Shown: piece by piece, positions 22,440 to 34,639 of the stretch
How positions within the stretch are numbered: position 1 is the first letter of the stretch
How the letters are laid out: every line of letters begins with the position of its first letter
DNA from: Prorocentrum cordatum
Lineage: Eukaryota > Sar > Dinophyceae > Prorocentrales > Prorocentraceae
Length of the DNA stretch: 64,000 nt
Assembly: GCA_963575745.1 (NCBI GenBank)
Contig: CAUYUJ010017899.1
Coordinates: forward strand, 1 to 64,000
Reading direction: 5' to 3'
Position numbers and translations under genes: made by a program
The notes under the pieces: generated by a model
Databases searched by the model: none
Seen by the model: only the letters and a program-made list of their open reading frames with translations
What the model was told of the DNA's origin: nothing

Positions 22440-24070
22440 AGCTCCATCACTTACGCTCACACTACGCAGTTTCGACCACATCGCTTCCACCACGTAACCT
22501 CCACCACAGAGCTTCCACCACCTGGGTGCAAAAACTCATTATTTGGTGTCCTCGCTGGCTACGATGATTTTCGTCGGATGTGAAACTTAGCGACATCATG
22601 CACAAACATGGCGATTAACACAGTGTATGAGTTGACACAATATCATTACATGGACTCGAACTACGTAGCATTCTCCTGTGGCGTAGGAATGCTGACTCAA
22701 ATCAATGCAAATCCTCTGTAACAACTGCTATCGTGGCACATCGAGCAGGACGCTGATATTGCCCCCACAGCCTCACATCCAGCTGAAAGGCGTGATCCCT
22801 AACAGCTTGAGACAACACTTCTGCTGCCCAGTTCATCTTGGCATGAGCTATTTTTGAGTCTGTCGCGCCGTATTGCTCAAAACTATTCAACTGATTGGCA
22901 CGCGGTCTCTCAAACATTGCCCGTGCGGCTTAGGACACTGCGATTATAACAACGCGACCGAAAGACCCGTTCCTTTGGGGGGGGCGCTTCTGGGTCACCA
23001 GGGCGAGGACCGTACGCGTGGGTCCAAGGGAGCTGTGGATGCCATCGGGGCCGCGGAGGCCATGACCGCAAGGCCCCCTTCCCCTCCCCACCCATCCTTG
23101 CCCTTCTCCTTTTTCCGATCCTCTTCCTCCTCCTTGTCCTCCTCCACGGAGGCCCAGGCGGGGTGCGTACAGGATGCCTTCCTTGGTGGATGCCGTGCGT
23201 AAGAGCTTGGCGATGCCGGCACTGTCGTAGACCCGTTTGGCATCAGCGACGGCTAACCCTCACATGAGTCATATTATTGCGAGCTTTGGTTCCAGCCATT
23301 GAAGGGAGGGACATTGGGGGGACGGGCTGCGATCTGCATGCTGGTCGCATGGCAATGGCGAAGAAGCACTGGAATATCTGATGTGACAATGTCCTGTAAA
23401 GACGTCTTGATATCCAACACTGAGCCAACACATGACGGTGATGCTGATGCTGATTTTACGTGTTTGGAAAGCTTGCGGACCAACCACTGAAGATCGACTT
23501 GCCTCCAGTGCCATACAAAGCATACTTCGCGATGAACGGGGCACCCACCTCGCACATGACCGTGCTCATCTGGCAACTGGCCACTGCCGATGACTCCACA
23601 TTCGCATGACTACCTTGCATGCGCTTGCACACAAAATACAAGGGACCATTGACCCTGCCGCGCCTGGGTGAGACAGACACGGGGCACACAAACAGTGGCA
23701 ACCACCTTGCCAATTCTCCATGTGGGGTTCATTCCCGACGACAGACCCCTTGGAGGTCCGAACTTGACTCGTGAACCTACACGGAACGCGTGTACGCCAA
23801 GATCTATAGCCTTTCATCTCCACTTGTCCTGCACCTCTCTTTCTTGGCCGCACATCGATGACTTATCTTTCATCGCACGTACACGGGTGCAACTAAAGCG
23901 GCTGTGGCGGCGTCCACGGGCCACAGGCACATGGCCAATAGACACCATAAGAAGCGATATCAAACCATACAAAACACAGACCTAATGCTGGTCTCATGGC
24001 TCGTGTCTCTCATCTCTCACTCTCTTTTGCTCTCTCTCTCTCTCTACATCTCTCTGTCTCGCTCTACCGA
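22440..24070. other. Lower-GC stretch, no gene assigned
   Basis: Composition is closer to 50 percent GC by eye. Minus-strand frames such as 22917-22702 and 23713-23456 look like ordinary protein in places but carry no recognised motif, and they break frequently. It may be a decayed gene or mobile element. Confidence 0.4.
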
Positions 24071-24094
24071 AGATCGACGGCCAACAACACGGTG

Positions 24095-24263
24095 CATCAC
24101 GGCCTCGCAGTCTGAACCGCCTCGGCACGAGGAGGTTGACGACAATGACGTCGGCCAGGACAGCTCTGAATACATCCAACTGGACCAGCTCTCAGAAGTC
24201 GAGCGCGAAGGAACAGAAGCTGATCTCGCTCAGCTCGCTAGGCTCGCTGGATTCGAAGAGTAG
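24095..24263 (+). CDS. Probable terminal exon of an unrecognised plus-strand gene
   Basis: After a long CT-rich stretch (24007-24090) and an AG at 24070-24071 or nearby, a frame reads as an acidic, hydrophilic C-terminus with no low-complexity triplets: PPRHEEVDDNDVGQD, then SSEYIQLDQLSEVERE, then ADLAQLARLAGFEE before a TAG at 24261-24263. A pyrimidine-rich tract ending in AG upstream and a clean stop downstream suit a last exon. I could not place the upstream exons. If real, the gene converges with the sialidase gene on the other strand, whose last visible exon ends about 250 bp away. Function unknown. Confidence 0.4.
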
Positions 24264-24514
24264 GGATCCTCTGGGAGTTTTACGGATGATGAGGATGAAC
24301 CGTGCGGAGGAGGATCCGGGCAAGGACTGGGAACGTGATTAGTGGGAGGAGGAACGGGAGGGGAGGATATGGAATGATAGCGGATGAGGGAGAAAAAGGG
24401 ATGGGAGGAGGGATAGGGCTGGGACGGATGGCAGGAGGAATGAAGGATGGAAAGGGGACGGGAGGAGGGAGGATCGAGGAAGGACAAGGGTCCTCGGAGG
24501 GAACCGCTGGGCCC
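24250..24514 (-). other. Probable intron following the sialidase exon
   Basis: On the minus strand the sequence after the Tyr motif is rich in TCCTCCC and CCATCCC words and reads as low-complexity Ser/Pro until a stop at 24230-24232. Donor candidates (GT or GA) lie just after the PGPSG codons at about 24515. Confidence 0.45.
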
Positions 24515-26167
24515 CGGGGCGAGGCTGGAGTAGCCGAAGCTGGGCGCGTCTCGCACGAGCAGCCTCGAGGACCACGTGAGGCCACTGTCGGTGCTCCGCT
24601 TCACGCTGAGGTTGACCCGCCTCGTCCTGTGGTCCGGGTTGGAGAACAGCAGCAGGCGGCGAGGCTCCGATCCAACGGCGAGCACGCTGGCCTGGCAGGA
24701 GGGCCCCCGCAGCGAGGGGTCGTAGCGGATGGGGCCCCACGTGAGGCCGCCGTCGGAGGAGCGCGCCATCGCCCTGCCGCGCGTGCTCTCGAGCAGGTGG
24801 CGCATGCTGAGCAGCACGCTTCCGTTGCCGAGATCGGCCAACGCGCCCTCGTCCATCCCGTAGAAGTGCTTCGGAACCGTGGCCCAGCTCTCGCCGCCAT
24901 CGTCGCTGTACGTCACGAAGTCCATCTTATACGGCCCACAGTGCGAGACCACCAGTAACCGCCCCGCGCCCCCGCCCCCGCCATGCAGCTCCACGCCAGG
25001 CCCCGGCCCCGGCATGCAGCCACGCGCGGCGCCGAACTGGGAGCTCACGTCGGCGTCTTCGCTCCAGCTCAGCCCGTCGTCGGTGCTGAAGACCGCGCCG
25101 TTGCCGTGCGGCTGGCCAGCGCAGTCGGACGTCTTGCAGCTCCTCGGGCGCCGCAAGTACACTAGCACGACCCTGCCCGAGCGCAGCGCTATCGGGGATG
25201 GATTTCCGACGGGGTGGCTCTGGCTCCCAACTGCAAACTGGACGTCGCTCCACGTCCTGCCCCCGTCTGTGCTGCGGCGCAGGGCGATCTCCCGCGTGTT
25301 CCAGTCCTCGCAGCCCACGCCCGTGCCAGTGTAGCCCCCGCGCCTGCTGCGTGGAGGCAAAATGCGCCCGTGCCTCGCTTCCGAGAATGCTAGCAATGTG
25401 CCACGAGCTGTCCGCACAAGGACAGGAATCCTGTAGCACGACACGTTGGCAAGCCCCGCGGAGAATACAACCTTGTTGCCGGTGCGGCTCGAACAGCTCA
25501 AATTCTCCTTGTGCCCCGCTGGGTCTGTGGCAAACTTTGCGTCATCGGCCGTCTCGATCACCTCGTATTGACTCCAGCACTCGTTGGCCTCTGGGGAACA
25601 GGATCCACTCCAGAAGTAGCAAGCATGACGCCACAGGGGGTCTCCCACATGCTTCCACTCCTGCCTGCGCTGGGAACAGGGCGCGTCGAAGTATCCGAAT
25701 CCCACGCAGCCGGCGGTCGCTCTGCAGGTGAGGTGGCACATCTCGGCGGTGGCGTCGACGAGCTGACCGATGGTGATGTCTTGCCAGTTGCTGCACCCGA
25801 CTCCCTCCCGTTGAGCCCAGAGCTCCCCCCGCAGGGAGACTAGCGAGGCGACGGAAGCGCTCCTCTGGCTGGAAACAACCAGCATCCACCAAGTGGCGCA
25901 CGTTGCCGCGACCCCCGGCAGCAGGATGAGGCCAGCCACGAGCCGCAGCGAGCGGACCTTGGCCTCGCGCACGGCCGCGGTATTCCCTCCGAGCCAGCAA
26001 CCCCGTTCGGAAGGCCTGTCGGCCAGCAGTCCCGCTCGGAAGTCCCATCGGCGCGGCACGCTCTCTGGTGCGTCGTCGGAGTCATCAGAGGCGCTGTGTG
26101 ATCGCGGGCGCGAGGGGTCTCGGGAGGGCAGCCGCATGAAGAGAGAGCCAGCGCTGAGGGGGGACAA
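24515..26167 (-). CDS. Sialidase (neuraminidase), membrane-anchored, main exon; C-terminus not found
   Basis: The enzyme would cleave terminal sialic acid from glycans. The minus-strand frame starts at the Met at 26167. Residues 74-98 are a single hydrophobic segment, suggesting a type II membrane protein with its domain in the Golgi lumen or outside the cell. A Cys-rich segment (125-197) resembles small apple/PAN-like modules. The catalytic part runs from about 230: CYRIPVL with the sialidase RIP arginine (R246), five Asp boxes SxDxGxxW (299-306, 361-368, 420-428, 470-477, 525-532), GPGPGVEL (387-394), DEGALADLG (439-447) with the expected acidic residue, and FGYSSL with the nucleophile Tyr at 546. 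After about residue 555 the frame runs into CCT-rich sequence, which I read as an intron. The last strands of the propeller must lie in an exon I could not find, or are lost. Confidence 0.8.
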
Positions 26168-26199
26168 ATAGCGGAGGACGAGACCCAGGGCCGGGACAC

Positions 26200-29100
26200 G
26201 AGCGTCCTGCAGGAGACAGATACCAAATGCCGAGACCGCTACTCCCCGGACCCCCCCTGGGCTCCCTTCTGACCAGGACTCTTAAGCGACTCCCCGTGGC
26301 GGCGTGGGCCCCCCTGGAGGCCCCGGATGGCGACAAGGAGGAAAGGGCATCGGTGTCAGTCTCCTCTGACGTGCAGGAACTCTTCAAGCGTGCACGGGGT
26401 CCCACGGCGCGCATGCCATCCCTCCCATCCGCTCCTCGCCTCCTCAAGCCGGGACGGAACGACACACCCTGCCGCCCCGCCACCCTCCATCCTGCGTCCC
26501 TCCTCCGCAGAACCGATACTTGCGTACCCCGAATGCAATCGGCTCCGAGAAAATGGAGAACTGACGAACGCAATTGACCGATCTGGATGAGGGGAACGAT
26601 TCCTGGGCCCGGGGGCTTTCCCTGGGGCCCGTTTTTGTTTGTTCCTGCGCAATTGTGTGTTGTGCGTCCTGAAGGCACAAGAACACAAACGACGTCAAAG
26701 ACCTACATCATCCGACCTCGATCCTCGAATGTCCACTGCGTGGCGAACGAATGAGCAGCAGCGACAGGCCGGGGACGCCCTGCGGCTCCTTCACCTACCT
26801 CGCGGCACTCGGTCCTCTCGGGCTGCGACCCTCAAAACCGTTCGATCGCTCGGCGCACCCCCTTCTTCTCCTACCCTGTTCTTTTGCTCAACGCTCATTC
26901 TGAAGAAAGAACGAAACAGCCGAAATGAAGGGCGCATCTCCCTCCTCCTCCTCCTCCTCCTCCTCCTCCTCCTCTGCATGTGCGAATAAAAACGGTAGTA
27001 GTGATTCAGCTATGTGCAGCTAGCTTCCGCGGCGTCTCCCGGCGCCTGGTGCCAGGACCGAGCGTGCAAAAATCGAGGAACGTGCCAAATGGCGACAATC
27101 GAAATCAACCGCATGCATCAGACTCCGTCACTCCCGCTGTTCCACAACCTTGAGCGTACCGTCTCAGGGGCTCCTGCAAGCGCGATCATGAGGAGGATGG
27201 ACGGATACAGTCGAGATTCATTGGAGAGGACACGCGAGAGCACACAAGACTCACAAGACCCTTCCGAGGGCCACAATGCCATAGGAATGTAGAAAGCATT
27301 GGTCAGTTCACCCCACCCACTGGGCCCCCTGCGGCAGCATCGTCAATACCCCGCCTTTCGTCCGTCCAGACCCCCCTCTCCCTCCCCAGGGCCTTCCAGA
27401 GCGAGCTGCGGCCGACGTCCGCGTCCGCCTCGGACACGACAACGACTCCAGATGGATGGGCCATCAGGCAGAACTCCGTGCCCTGCGCGCCAGTCTGGAA
27501 TATGCGGACCTCGGGTCGGCGGCGAAATCCGAACCCTGCCCTCGCCGATCAACGATTCAAGCAACTCGATGAGCTGAGCGGCACGTGTAGGGTTCGGAAT
27601 GCGCCGAACACGTGGCGAAATCCAACCCCTACCCTCGCCTCCCATCGATTCAGGGGAATCGATGGTTGGTGGGGGTAGGGATCGGATGTCGCCACCGACT
27701 GGGTACGGGCGATCGGGCAGCATCGGTCAGGGGAAGCGATCAGGTCAGGACGGTGTCAGAGGGCGTCCAGCTGACGTCCGTCGCCAAACGCAGAGAAGCG
27801 GAGTAGGCGCATCGGCCATTTCCCACAGCCCGCCCGATTGATACCATCCCTGGCCGAGGACAAGGAAGGCAGGGCGAGTGGCTTCCTTCTCCTCCTCTTC
27901 CTCACGACGACGAAGATGATGATACATTACCAAGATGGTGCACCTGGGAGGAGAGGAGGAGGTACGAGACTGTCTGTGGCGGCTAGGTGCCCGTGCAGGT
28001 GGAGACCGAGCGTGGGTCCCAGCTCCCCGAGGGGGGAGCTGAGACTCTTGTAATGGGGCCCTCCGCCTCCGCTTCCTCCACCACCTCCTCCTCCTCCTCC
28101 TCCGTTTATTCTCCCGCCCTCCCCCTCCCTCCGAAGGAGAGGAGCGGGGAATGCGGTGGCCAGCTCAGGCTGGCAGTGAACTCGCTGGAGCATGCACAGG
28201 TGGCGCAGGTCGACCGAACGCGGGAAGGATCCCACCACGAAGGGGGCTGATGGGAGGGGCGATGGACCCGGGGCAAACACCAACATGGACACACGCTTCG
28301 GCTCGCAGAGTGGCCGCATTCCCTCAAGCGCTCCGCTGGGCCGCGGCTGGCTCTGCCAATACGACCGCCTCCCCGACCGAAGCCGCTGGGGAAAATCCCG
28401 ACGGAAGTCGTGCTGGGGACCCTGGGGTCGGCGCAGCGGTCCCCCCAGGAAAGACGCAGACCACACCAAGCGCACACGCACGCGCCGGCCTTGTCTGGAG
28501 CTGGCCCCAACGCACACCAGAACGGCGCGGGTTACCTCGCGGGGGGTACGGGCAAGCAAGGCTGGTCGCGACAAGAGGCCGCCGATGTGCAGCCAAAGCT
28601 GGTCTGGGGAATGGGGGGAGGAGGACGGCGTAGCCGTCAACGGGAAGCGGCGAATCACTCCCAACCTCTAGGAGGAGGGAGACGGGGGTGGAGGTGGACG
28701 GGGCGGAGGTGGACGATCAGGGTGCGAGGACGAGAGGGCGGCGTCAGTGGACGTGGAAGGCAGAACGGAGAGAGCGAGGGAGGGAGAGAAAGAGAGAGAG
28801 AGAGAGCGAAAAGCAGGCGTGGAGGGCGATCTGCCACTCTCTAGACCAGCAGCGGGCTAGCTGCTTTCGATCGCCCCTGAACAATCAAAGATCGGGCCAT
28901 AAGATGTTTTTTCTCGGCCTCCCCCGTCATCACCCTGCTGCTGCTCTATCCTCCTGACCCAACTCACGCAGAGTAGGAAGAGTGTGAGGCTGGCGAGGAT
29001 GATGGCGAGGGAGAAGGTGGAGGAGACGGAGGAGGAGGAGGAGGAGAAATACGAGGCCACGGCCCGCGACGACGCCGCGACGGCGTGGAATGGCCAAAGA

Positions 29101-31240
29101 CGCTTCCAAGATGCTTCGCAGAGCCTCCGAGATGCATCGAGATGTCCAAGGAGACACCTCAGATAGTCATCAAGAAGGCCTTGTTGTCGGGGAGCTAAGA
29201 TACAGTTTGCATCAACTCTCAACACAGGAATGTTGCTTGCTAATCGCCTGTCTCGTCCCCACAAGCTACAAATCTGTTTTCCAGATGCGCCCCAAGAGGC
29301 CCGGTACGGTCGAGAATAGTCTAAAGTAACCCCGAGGTGGCCCCTACATGACCCAACGTGCCTGCAAAACCGTGCGAATCGGCGAACCCTGTGTCAACAT
29401 CCGCCGCCGTGCCGAGTGGGACGAAGCGGAGCGACCTCAGGTTCCAGGTTCTCTGTCTTGAGCGTTGCGAACTCTCTTCAAGAGCCCCAGGGCCTTCATT
29501 CCCGTGCGCTCCTGGGCGCACTGCAGCTGCGTCGCGTGACTGTTCCGAAAGCCTTGGAGGCCTTGCTTGGAATCCATACATCCAACATTGCTTCAGAGCT
29601 CGAGGCCGGTCTCAGGGCACGTCCCGAAACTGTCTCGTGGGCCTCCTCGGCCGCCTTGGAAATTTTCGGGGCCAGCCCACGAGGCCGAAATCTATGCCAA
29701 ACCTGCACATTGCTGCACGTGTTTCCCATTGTCGCCTTTTGGGTCTTAAGCAAGAAGAGTCCAAGAGGGGGATCCCGGACTGATACTTGGAGCCTTACCT
29801 TTCCTCCCAAGATGCCCCCCAAGACCGCCAGCAGGACTTGAAGAGGCCCTTAAGAGGGCCACACGAGGCTTCCACTAGGCTGCCAAGACGCCTCACTCCG
29901 TGGAGCATCTGAGAGACCTCTTGTGGTACGGTAGCGTGTTACACCGAAAGCCGATACTTGATACAGCCTCAAGAACTCGCCAGCATGCCCCAACATGACG
30001 CAACATTCCTTACAGAAACCTCAGGATGGCCCAAAGACTTTTCGATTCCGATCTCAAACCACGAATCAAACATAATGGGGGCTGGCGGCACTTCGCGAAA
30101 ATATTTCATATACGCTTCACCAGTTTCTCCCGCTACGCTTCCCCTCCACTTCTGGGAGGGGGAAGGGGGAGATATGAGGTAGGCAACGACAGGATTTTTG
30201 GAAGAGTAATGTATAAACATAGCATAAAAACTGTTAGAATGTGTTGGGTGTTGGCCCGCATCTGATGAAGGAAGGTAAGTGGAAGCCCCCTAAATGACAT
30301 TGAACAAGCGCTACAAGTAGATTGGCACCTGAGATCGAATATACATACAGCGATTGAATGCCCTGCACTCGTGTACGTATTGGAGGGCAAACTGGCACGG
30401 GGCAATGAAGGGCCTTCATTTCCAGTGCAAATATGCCTTTGAAGGTCACATCCAGCCACCCTGGGCGGGCGCCTCATGAGCATCCGAGCAAACCACGGAG
30501 GCGAGAGCCGGCGCTGCTGAACACATGCAGCTGGGATATCGCCTGACCCGGCCAAAACCTGACTGACTGTGGCCGCCTGGGGTCGAAAACAGTCAGGGAA
30601 CAAGGGGGGCAGGGGCAGAGACGCTCCTGCAGAACAGGAACAGAGCGACAGGGCATGCCCCTGCCCTCGGGGAGCACGCGGGCCGCCACCCGGGCTCCCC
30701 CGCGCCTCGCCCCCTTCTGCGCCTTCCCCGTCCGCGCAGGCCCCGAGGCCCCAGCCGATCCGCCACTCTCGACCTCCTGCACCTGACGGCGGGCGCGGGC
30801 TGACCGGGCGCCCCAGGGGAACTTGCCATCGCTCGGCTCGGACCTCCATTCCCCGTGCACTGTTCGGCGTCGTGCGTGCGGTCTTGCTCGCAGGATGATC
30901 CAAGATGCTCCTCGTTGGTCCACGCCGAGAAAAAATGCAGACGCCCGAGCGGTGCCCACGGGAAGGGGAGGCGCGCGAGCGGGGCGTCGGAAAGTCGTGC
31001 GAACTCCCCGCGAGAGGACACGTGCGCCAAGGGCCTATTGCTGGGCATTGGCGACAGGGCGGCCGTGGCCGCGAGCCTCGAGAGGCGCACGCGGCTTTCG
31101 TGAGGAACACCGCGGGTCCGTGGGAGGAAGGGGGAAACCACGGAGGCGTATGGAGAAGCACCACCGGGGCATGGCGTGGGCGGCCGTGGCCGTAACAAGA
31201 TGTGAGCTCAACCGTGTGATACGCGCGAGGCTTTCGTGAT
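26200..31240. other. About 5 kb without a recognised gene
   Basis: Holds a CTC microsatellite at about 26940-26973, loose repeats at 27370-27690 (CGAAATCCAACCCCTACC words), GA-rich stretches at 28670-28810 and 29010-29045, and a lower-GC patch at 29890-30450. Protein-like frames (for example minus 30959-30474) show no domain. Confidence 0.4.
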
Positions 31241-31242
31241 TC

Positions 31243-31521
31243 GGCGGCGAGCCCAGGAGGGGAAGTGCGGAGGGGCGGGCCGTCTCAGAAGGCTCGGAGG
31301 GCCTCGGGCCTCCTGAGAAGTTTATTACGGGCCTTCCTCGACGACGCAGAACACTTCCCAAAGGCGCGATGGCTTCTGAGAAGCCCCGCCGCCTTCTGAG
31401 AATGCCTGCCACCTCTCACTTCCTCCCCCCAGGCGCGCAGCCGAGTGATGACCACCGCGGTTCCGTGGAGGAGGAGGAGGAGGAGGAGGAGGAGGAGGAG
31501 GAGGAGGAGGAGGAGGAGGAG
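31243..31521 (+). repeat. Dispersed repeat, copy 2, ending in (GGA)n
   Basis: Shares CGGCGGCGAGCCCAGG, GGCTCGGAGG, CGCAGAACACTTC and CTTCTGAGAA words in the same order with 19705-20025, and likewise ends in a GGA tract (31468-31521). Confidence 0.7.
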
Positions 31522-31529
31522 GGGTATCA

Positions 31530-33650
31530 AGAGGAACCAGATAAACCACCGTTTCCTCACCGCCGAGAGCCACCGGCGAGAGCTCTGGAGACCGTTTCGG
31601 TTCTTACACAACCCTCCTGGCGCCGAACATCAAACATCACTTTGACTGCACGCGCACACGCGACTTCACGCCTGCCGTCCGTTACGCTTGCAATCCGAAA
31701 GGTGGAGGACGGGTAGAATGGCGACGATGAGACGGCAGAGGAGGGAAGGGAGGAGAGGAGGGGATGAGAGGGATGGACGGAAGGAGTGGGACGCGAGGGC
31801 GGGAGGACAACATCACAATATCATTGTGCCCTTCTCCATCGTTCTTTAGCTCACCGTCCTCCTCCTCCTCCTGCAACTACGTTCGTATTGCTTCCCCTCC
31901 TCGCCTACCCCCTCCGCATCCTCCGTCCGCCCCCTCATCCTACTCCCCCTCCCGCTCTCCCCTCGTCATCCCCAACGCTATCTCCCGCAACCTTTCACAC
32001 TGTCCTCCGTCATTGTCCTCGGTCATCGCCATCGTCTTCCTCACCACCATCGTGTTCGTCCTTGTCCTCGCCTTAACCACCGCTGCCCTCGCAGGCGTCG
32101 CCGTCCCCGTCCGCCCCAACCACCAACCGAGCAGACAGTTCCTGGAGACCCCCCCTCCCCGTGTTGGGCCTGCCACCACGAGCCCTCGCGCGCCACGCGC
32201 CGCCCGCCGCGCGGCGGGTCGAACGCGCGGGCCGCCAGGTACGTCCGCCCGAAGGAGGCCGGCAGCCCCAGCGTGGACGCGGGAGACAGCGGGGAAGGCG
32301 GCTGGGACCTCGGTCGGGGCACGGCGGCGGGTTCGTCGTCGTCGTCGTCTTCAGCAATTCGTCTCTCTCTCTCTCCCTCTCTCTCTCTCTCTCTTTCTGT
32401 TGCTTTTGTTGGGGGAGGCGGCGAAAGGAGGCGGGGCTCTCCTCAGGGCTGGCTCGGCTTCCCCCTCGTCCTGGTGCTGCTGCTGCTGCTGCTGCAGCTT
32501 GCCTCGCATCATGCGCCCGCTGCTGCCGCTGGTGGGACCTCTTGGGGCGCCCCTGCCGGATCTGAGATCGGAAGGGGCGGCTCCAACCCGCCCGCCCCTG
32601 GACGGTGGACTGAAGCACCGCTGTCCCCTCTTCCCACTCACCCCCACCCTGACCACTCCACTATCCTCCGTCCTGCTGCACTCAGCACTGGGCGCATGGC
32701 AAAGACGCGAGACGCCTAGACGTCCCGAATGGCAGCATGTTGGGGCGAAGAGCCAGGGATACTTACATGGACACCCTTACAAAAACACTCAATCACTGCA
32801 TGAATGCACGGCTGCACTAGCAAAGCCCGCCTCAACCCATTCGGCCTCAGCTCCTAGTCCCAAAATCCCCCATCCCTCTCTCTTCATCTTCCACTCCCAC
32901 CTCATCCTTTCTCCCTGGCCATTCCACTACTGCTATTCTTCCCCCCCTCTGCGATGACTTCGTTCGCGGCGGGGGCCCCCGCACTCCTCGACCCAATCTT
33001 GGGGACACATTTGCTCGGTCCCGGGCCCCCCAGCGAGCCCCAAGAGGCCACCAACTCCGCAAAACTGACCGCCTTTCGCTTGAATTCGAAGTCGACCCCT
33101 GGGATTGCCCATGGGGCGCGTCATGGCTCATCTTCTTGGAGGTGCGTCCAGTTGGAGGTGCGTCCAGCTGTTGCGACGGGGGTCCCAGGAGGCCCAAGGA
33201 GGCGCAGAGTGTCAGAAACCATCGACCGTTGAATATGTTCCGGCTATTTCACCCGTGCAGTTGGCTTCGATAAGCGGGCAATGTGGGTGGGTTCGTGTAT
33301 TTGTCTGACCCCCCCCACTGAGCACTGCATCTCTCCGCTCCGCTTCTGGTTCCATGGTCGACGATGCTCGTTCAATGCTGCACCGTGGGCAATCTGCCCC
33401 ACAGGACCCCTGTTGGGGCGAAGCGCGTAGCCTCTTAAGTCTTTTTCTCTTCGCGCCCACCGACCCCTCCCACCAGGACCCCTCGACATCCCTCGCTGGC
33501 CAGGGCCCCGCCAGCACCCCGCCCCTGCGGCCGCCGCGAAGGGCCTGGCGGCCCAGGCCGCGTCGTCCAGGGCGTCGAGGCAGAGCTGCGGCACCGCGGC
33601 CAGCATCGAGGGGGCCTCTGCCGACGAAGCCCCCCCTCCCCTGAAGCATA
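31530..33650. other. No firm gene; exon-like scraps
   Basis: Contains a CT microsatellite (about 32357-32397), a CTG tract (32478-32494) and short protein-like pieces on the minus strand at about 32290-32160 (FGRTYLAARAF) and 33640-33530 (AVPQLCLDALDDAAWAA). These could be exons of unplaced genes. None is recognised. Confidence 0.35.
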
Positions 33651-33674
33651 GGAACGATGTGCCGTCATCGGCCC

Positions 33675-33925
33675 CGACGCCGACGAGGAGGACGAGGAAG
33701 AGGGGGATGAGGAGGATGAGGAGGATGCGGATGACGAGGGTGATTGAGACAAGGAAGACGACGAGGAGCATGAGGACGAGGATGAGGAGGATCAGGATGA
33801 CGAGGACGAGAAGGATCAGGAGGACGTCAACGACAATAAGACTGAGGACGACGAGGATCAGGAGGACGAGGAAGAGGAGTAGGACGAGGACGAGGAAGAG
33901 GGGGACGAGGAGGAAAACTCTCCTG
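33675..33925 (+). repeat. Degenerate GAGGAT/GACGAG repeat
   Basis: About 250 bp of purine-rich imperfect triplets (GAGGACGAGGAT). In one frame it is almost all Asp/Glu, but stops interrupt it, so it is not taken as coding. Confidence 0.75.
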
Positions 33926-34345
33926 GGGACCGCAGCTCCACCCGATTGCGTTGCATACGCCCCCCCCCCCGGCGCAACGCCCAGTCGGGCTCGATGGGTG
34001 TAGGCAGCCCGGCCAAGCCTGCAGGGCAGCAGGCTCGCGCATCGGGGGTTGGGAGGGAGGGCAACTCTGACGTACGGCGTCAGAATCAATACCTGACGCG
34101 GTCGCCCCCCACCTCCACTCTACGGCCTGCCACGGGCCACATCGGGCCTTAGCTCTCCCTCCTCGTCTTTTCCCCGCATTCCAACGTGTCGAACGCCGAG
34201 GAAAAGTCTCCTGGGGACCGCAGCCTCACCTGATTACGTTGCATACGCCCCCCCCGGCGCAACGACCGGTCGGGCTCGATGGGCACAAACAGTCCGACCA
34301 TGCCTGCAGGGCAGCAGGCTCGCGCATCGAACGTGCGCGATCCTA
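33913..34345 (+). repeat. Two copies of a 130-140 bp repeat
   Basis: Copy 1 (about 33913-34050) and copy 2 (about 34198-34345) share CTCCTGGGGACCGCAG, TTGCATACGCCCCCCC, CGGGCTCGATGGG and GCCTGCAGGGCAGCAGGC in the same order. They differ at scattered positions. The spacing of about 285 bp suggests tandem duplication. Confidence 0.8.
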
Positions 34346-34639
34346 GCTGTACCTCCACCCTGTTGTTTTTTTCACGTTGAGGGCAACATGTGAGATAATT
34401 GGGCGCACCTGTACCTGCGAGCATTGTGAAGCCTTCGTTCTGCACTGTGGGACCAAGTTGACGCGACCAGATACAAGCAGATGTGCTTGGTTCGCAATGT
34501 GCTTGTATTCCAAATCAGAAGACTGCTTCTACTCTGATTCAGAATGGTCAACGACCAGACGAGACATCGCAGCCTCCTCGGCCTGATGATTTCTCAAGTC
34601 CGCCGGTCCGGCGTATGAGTTTCTGAGGGCGTGGGATTG

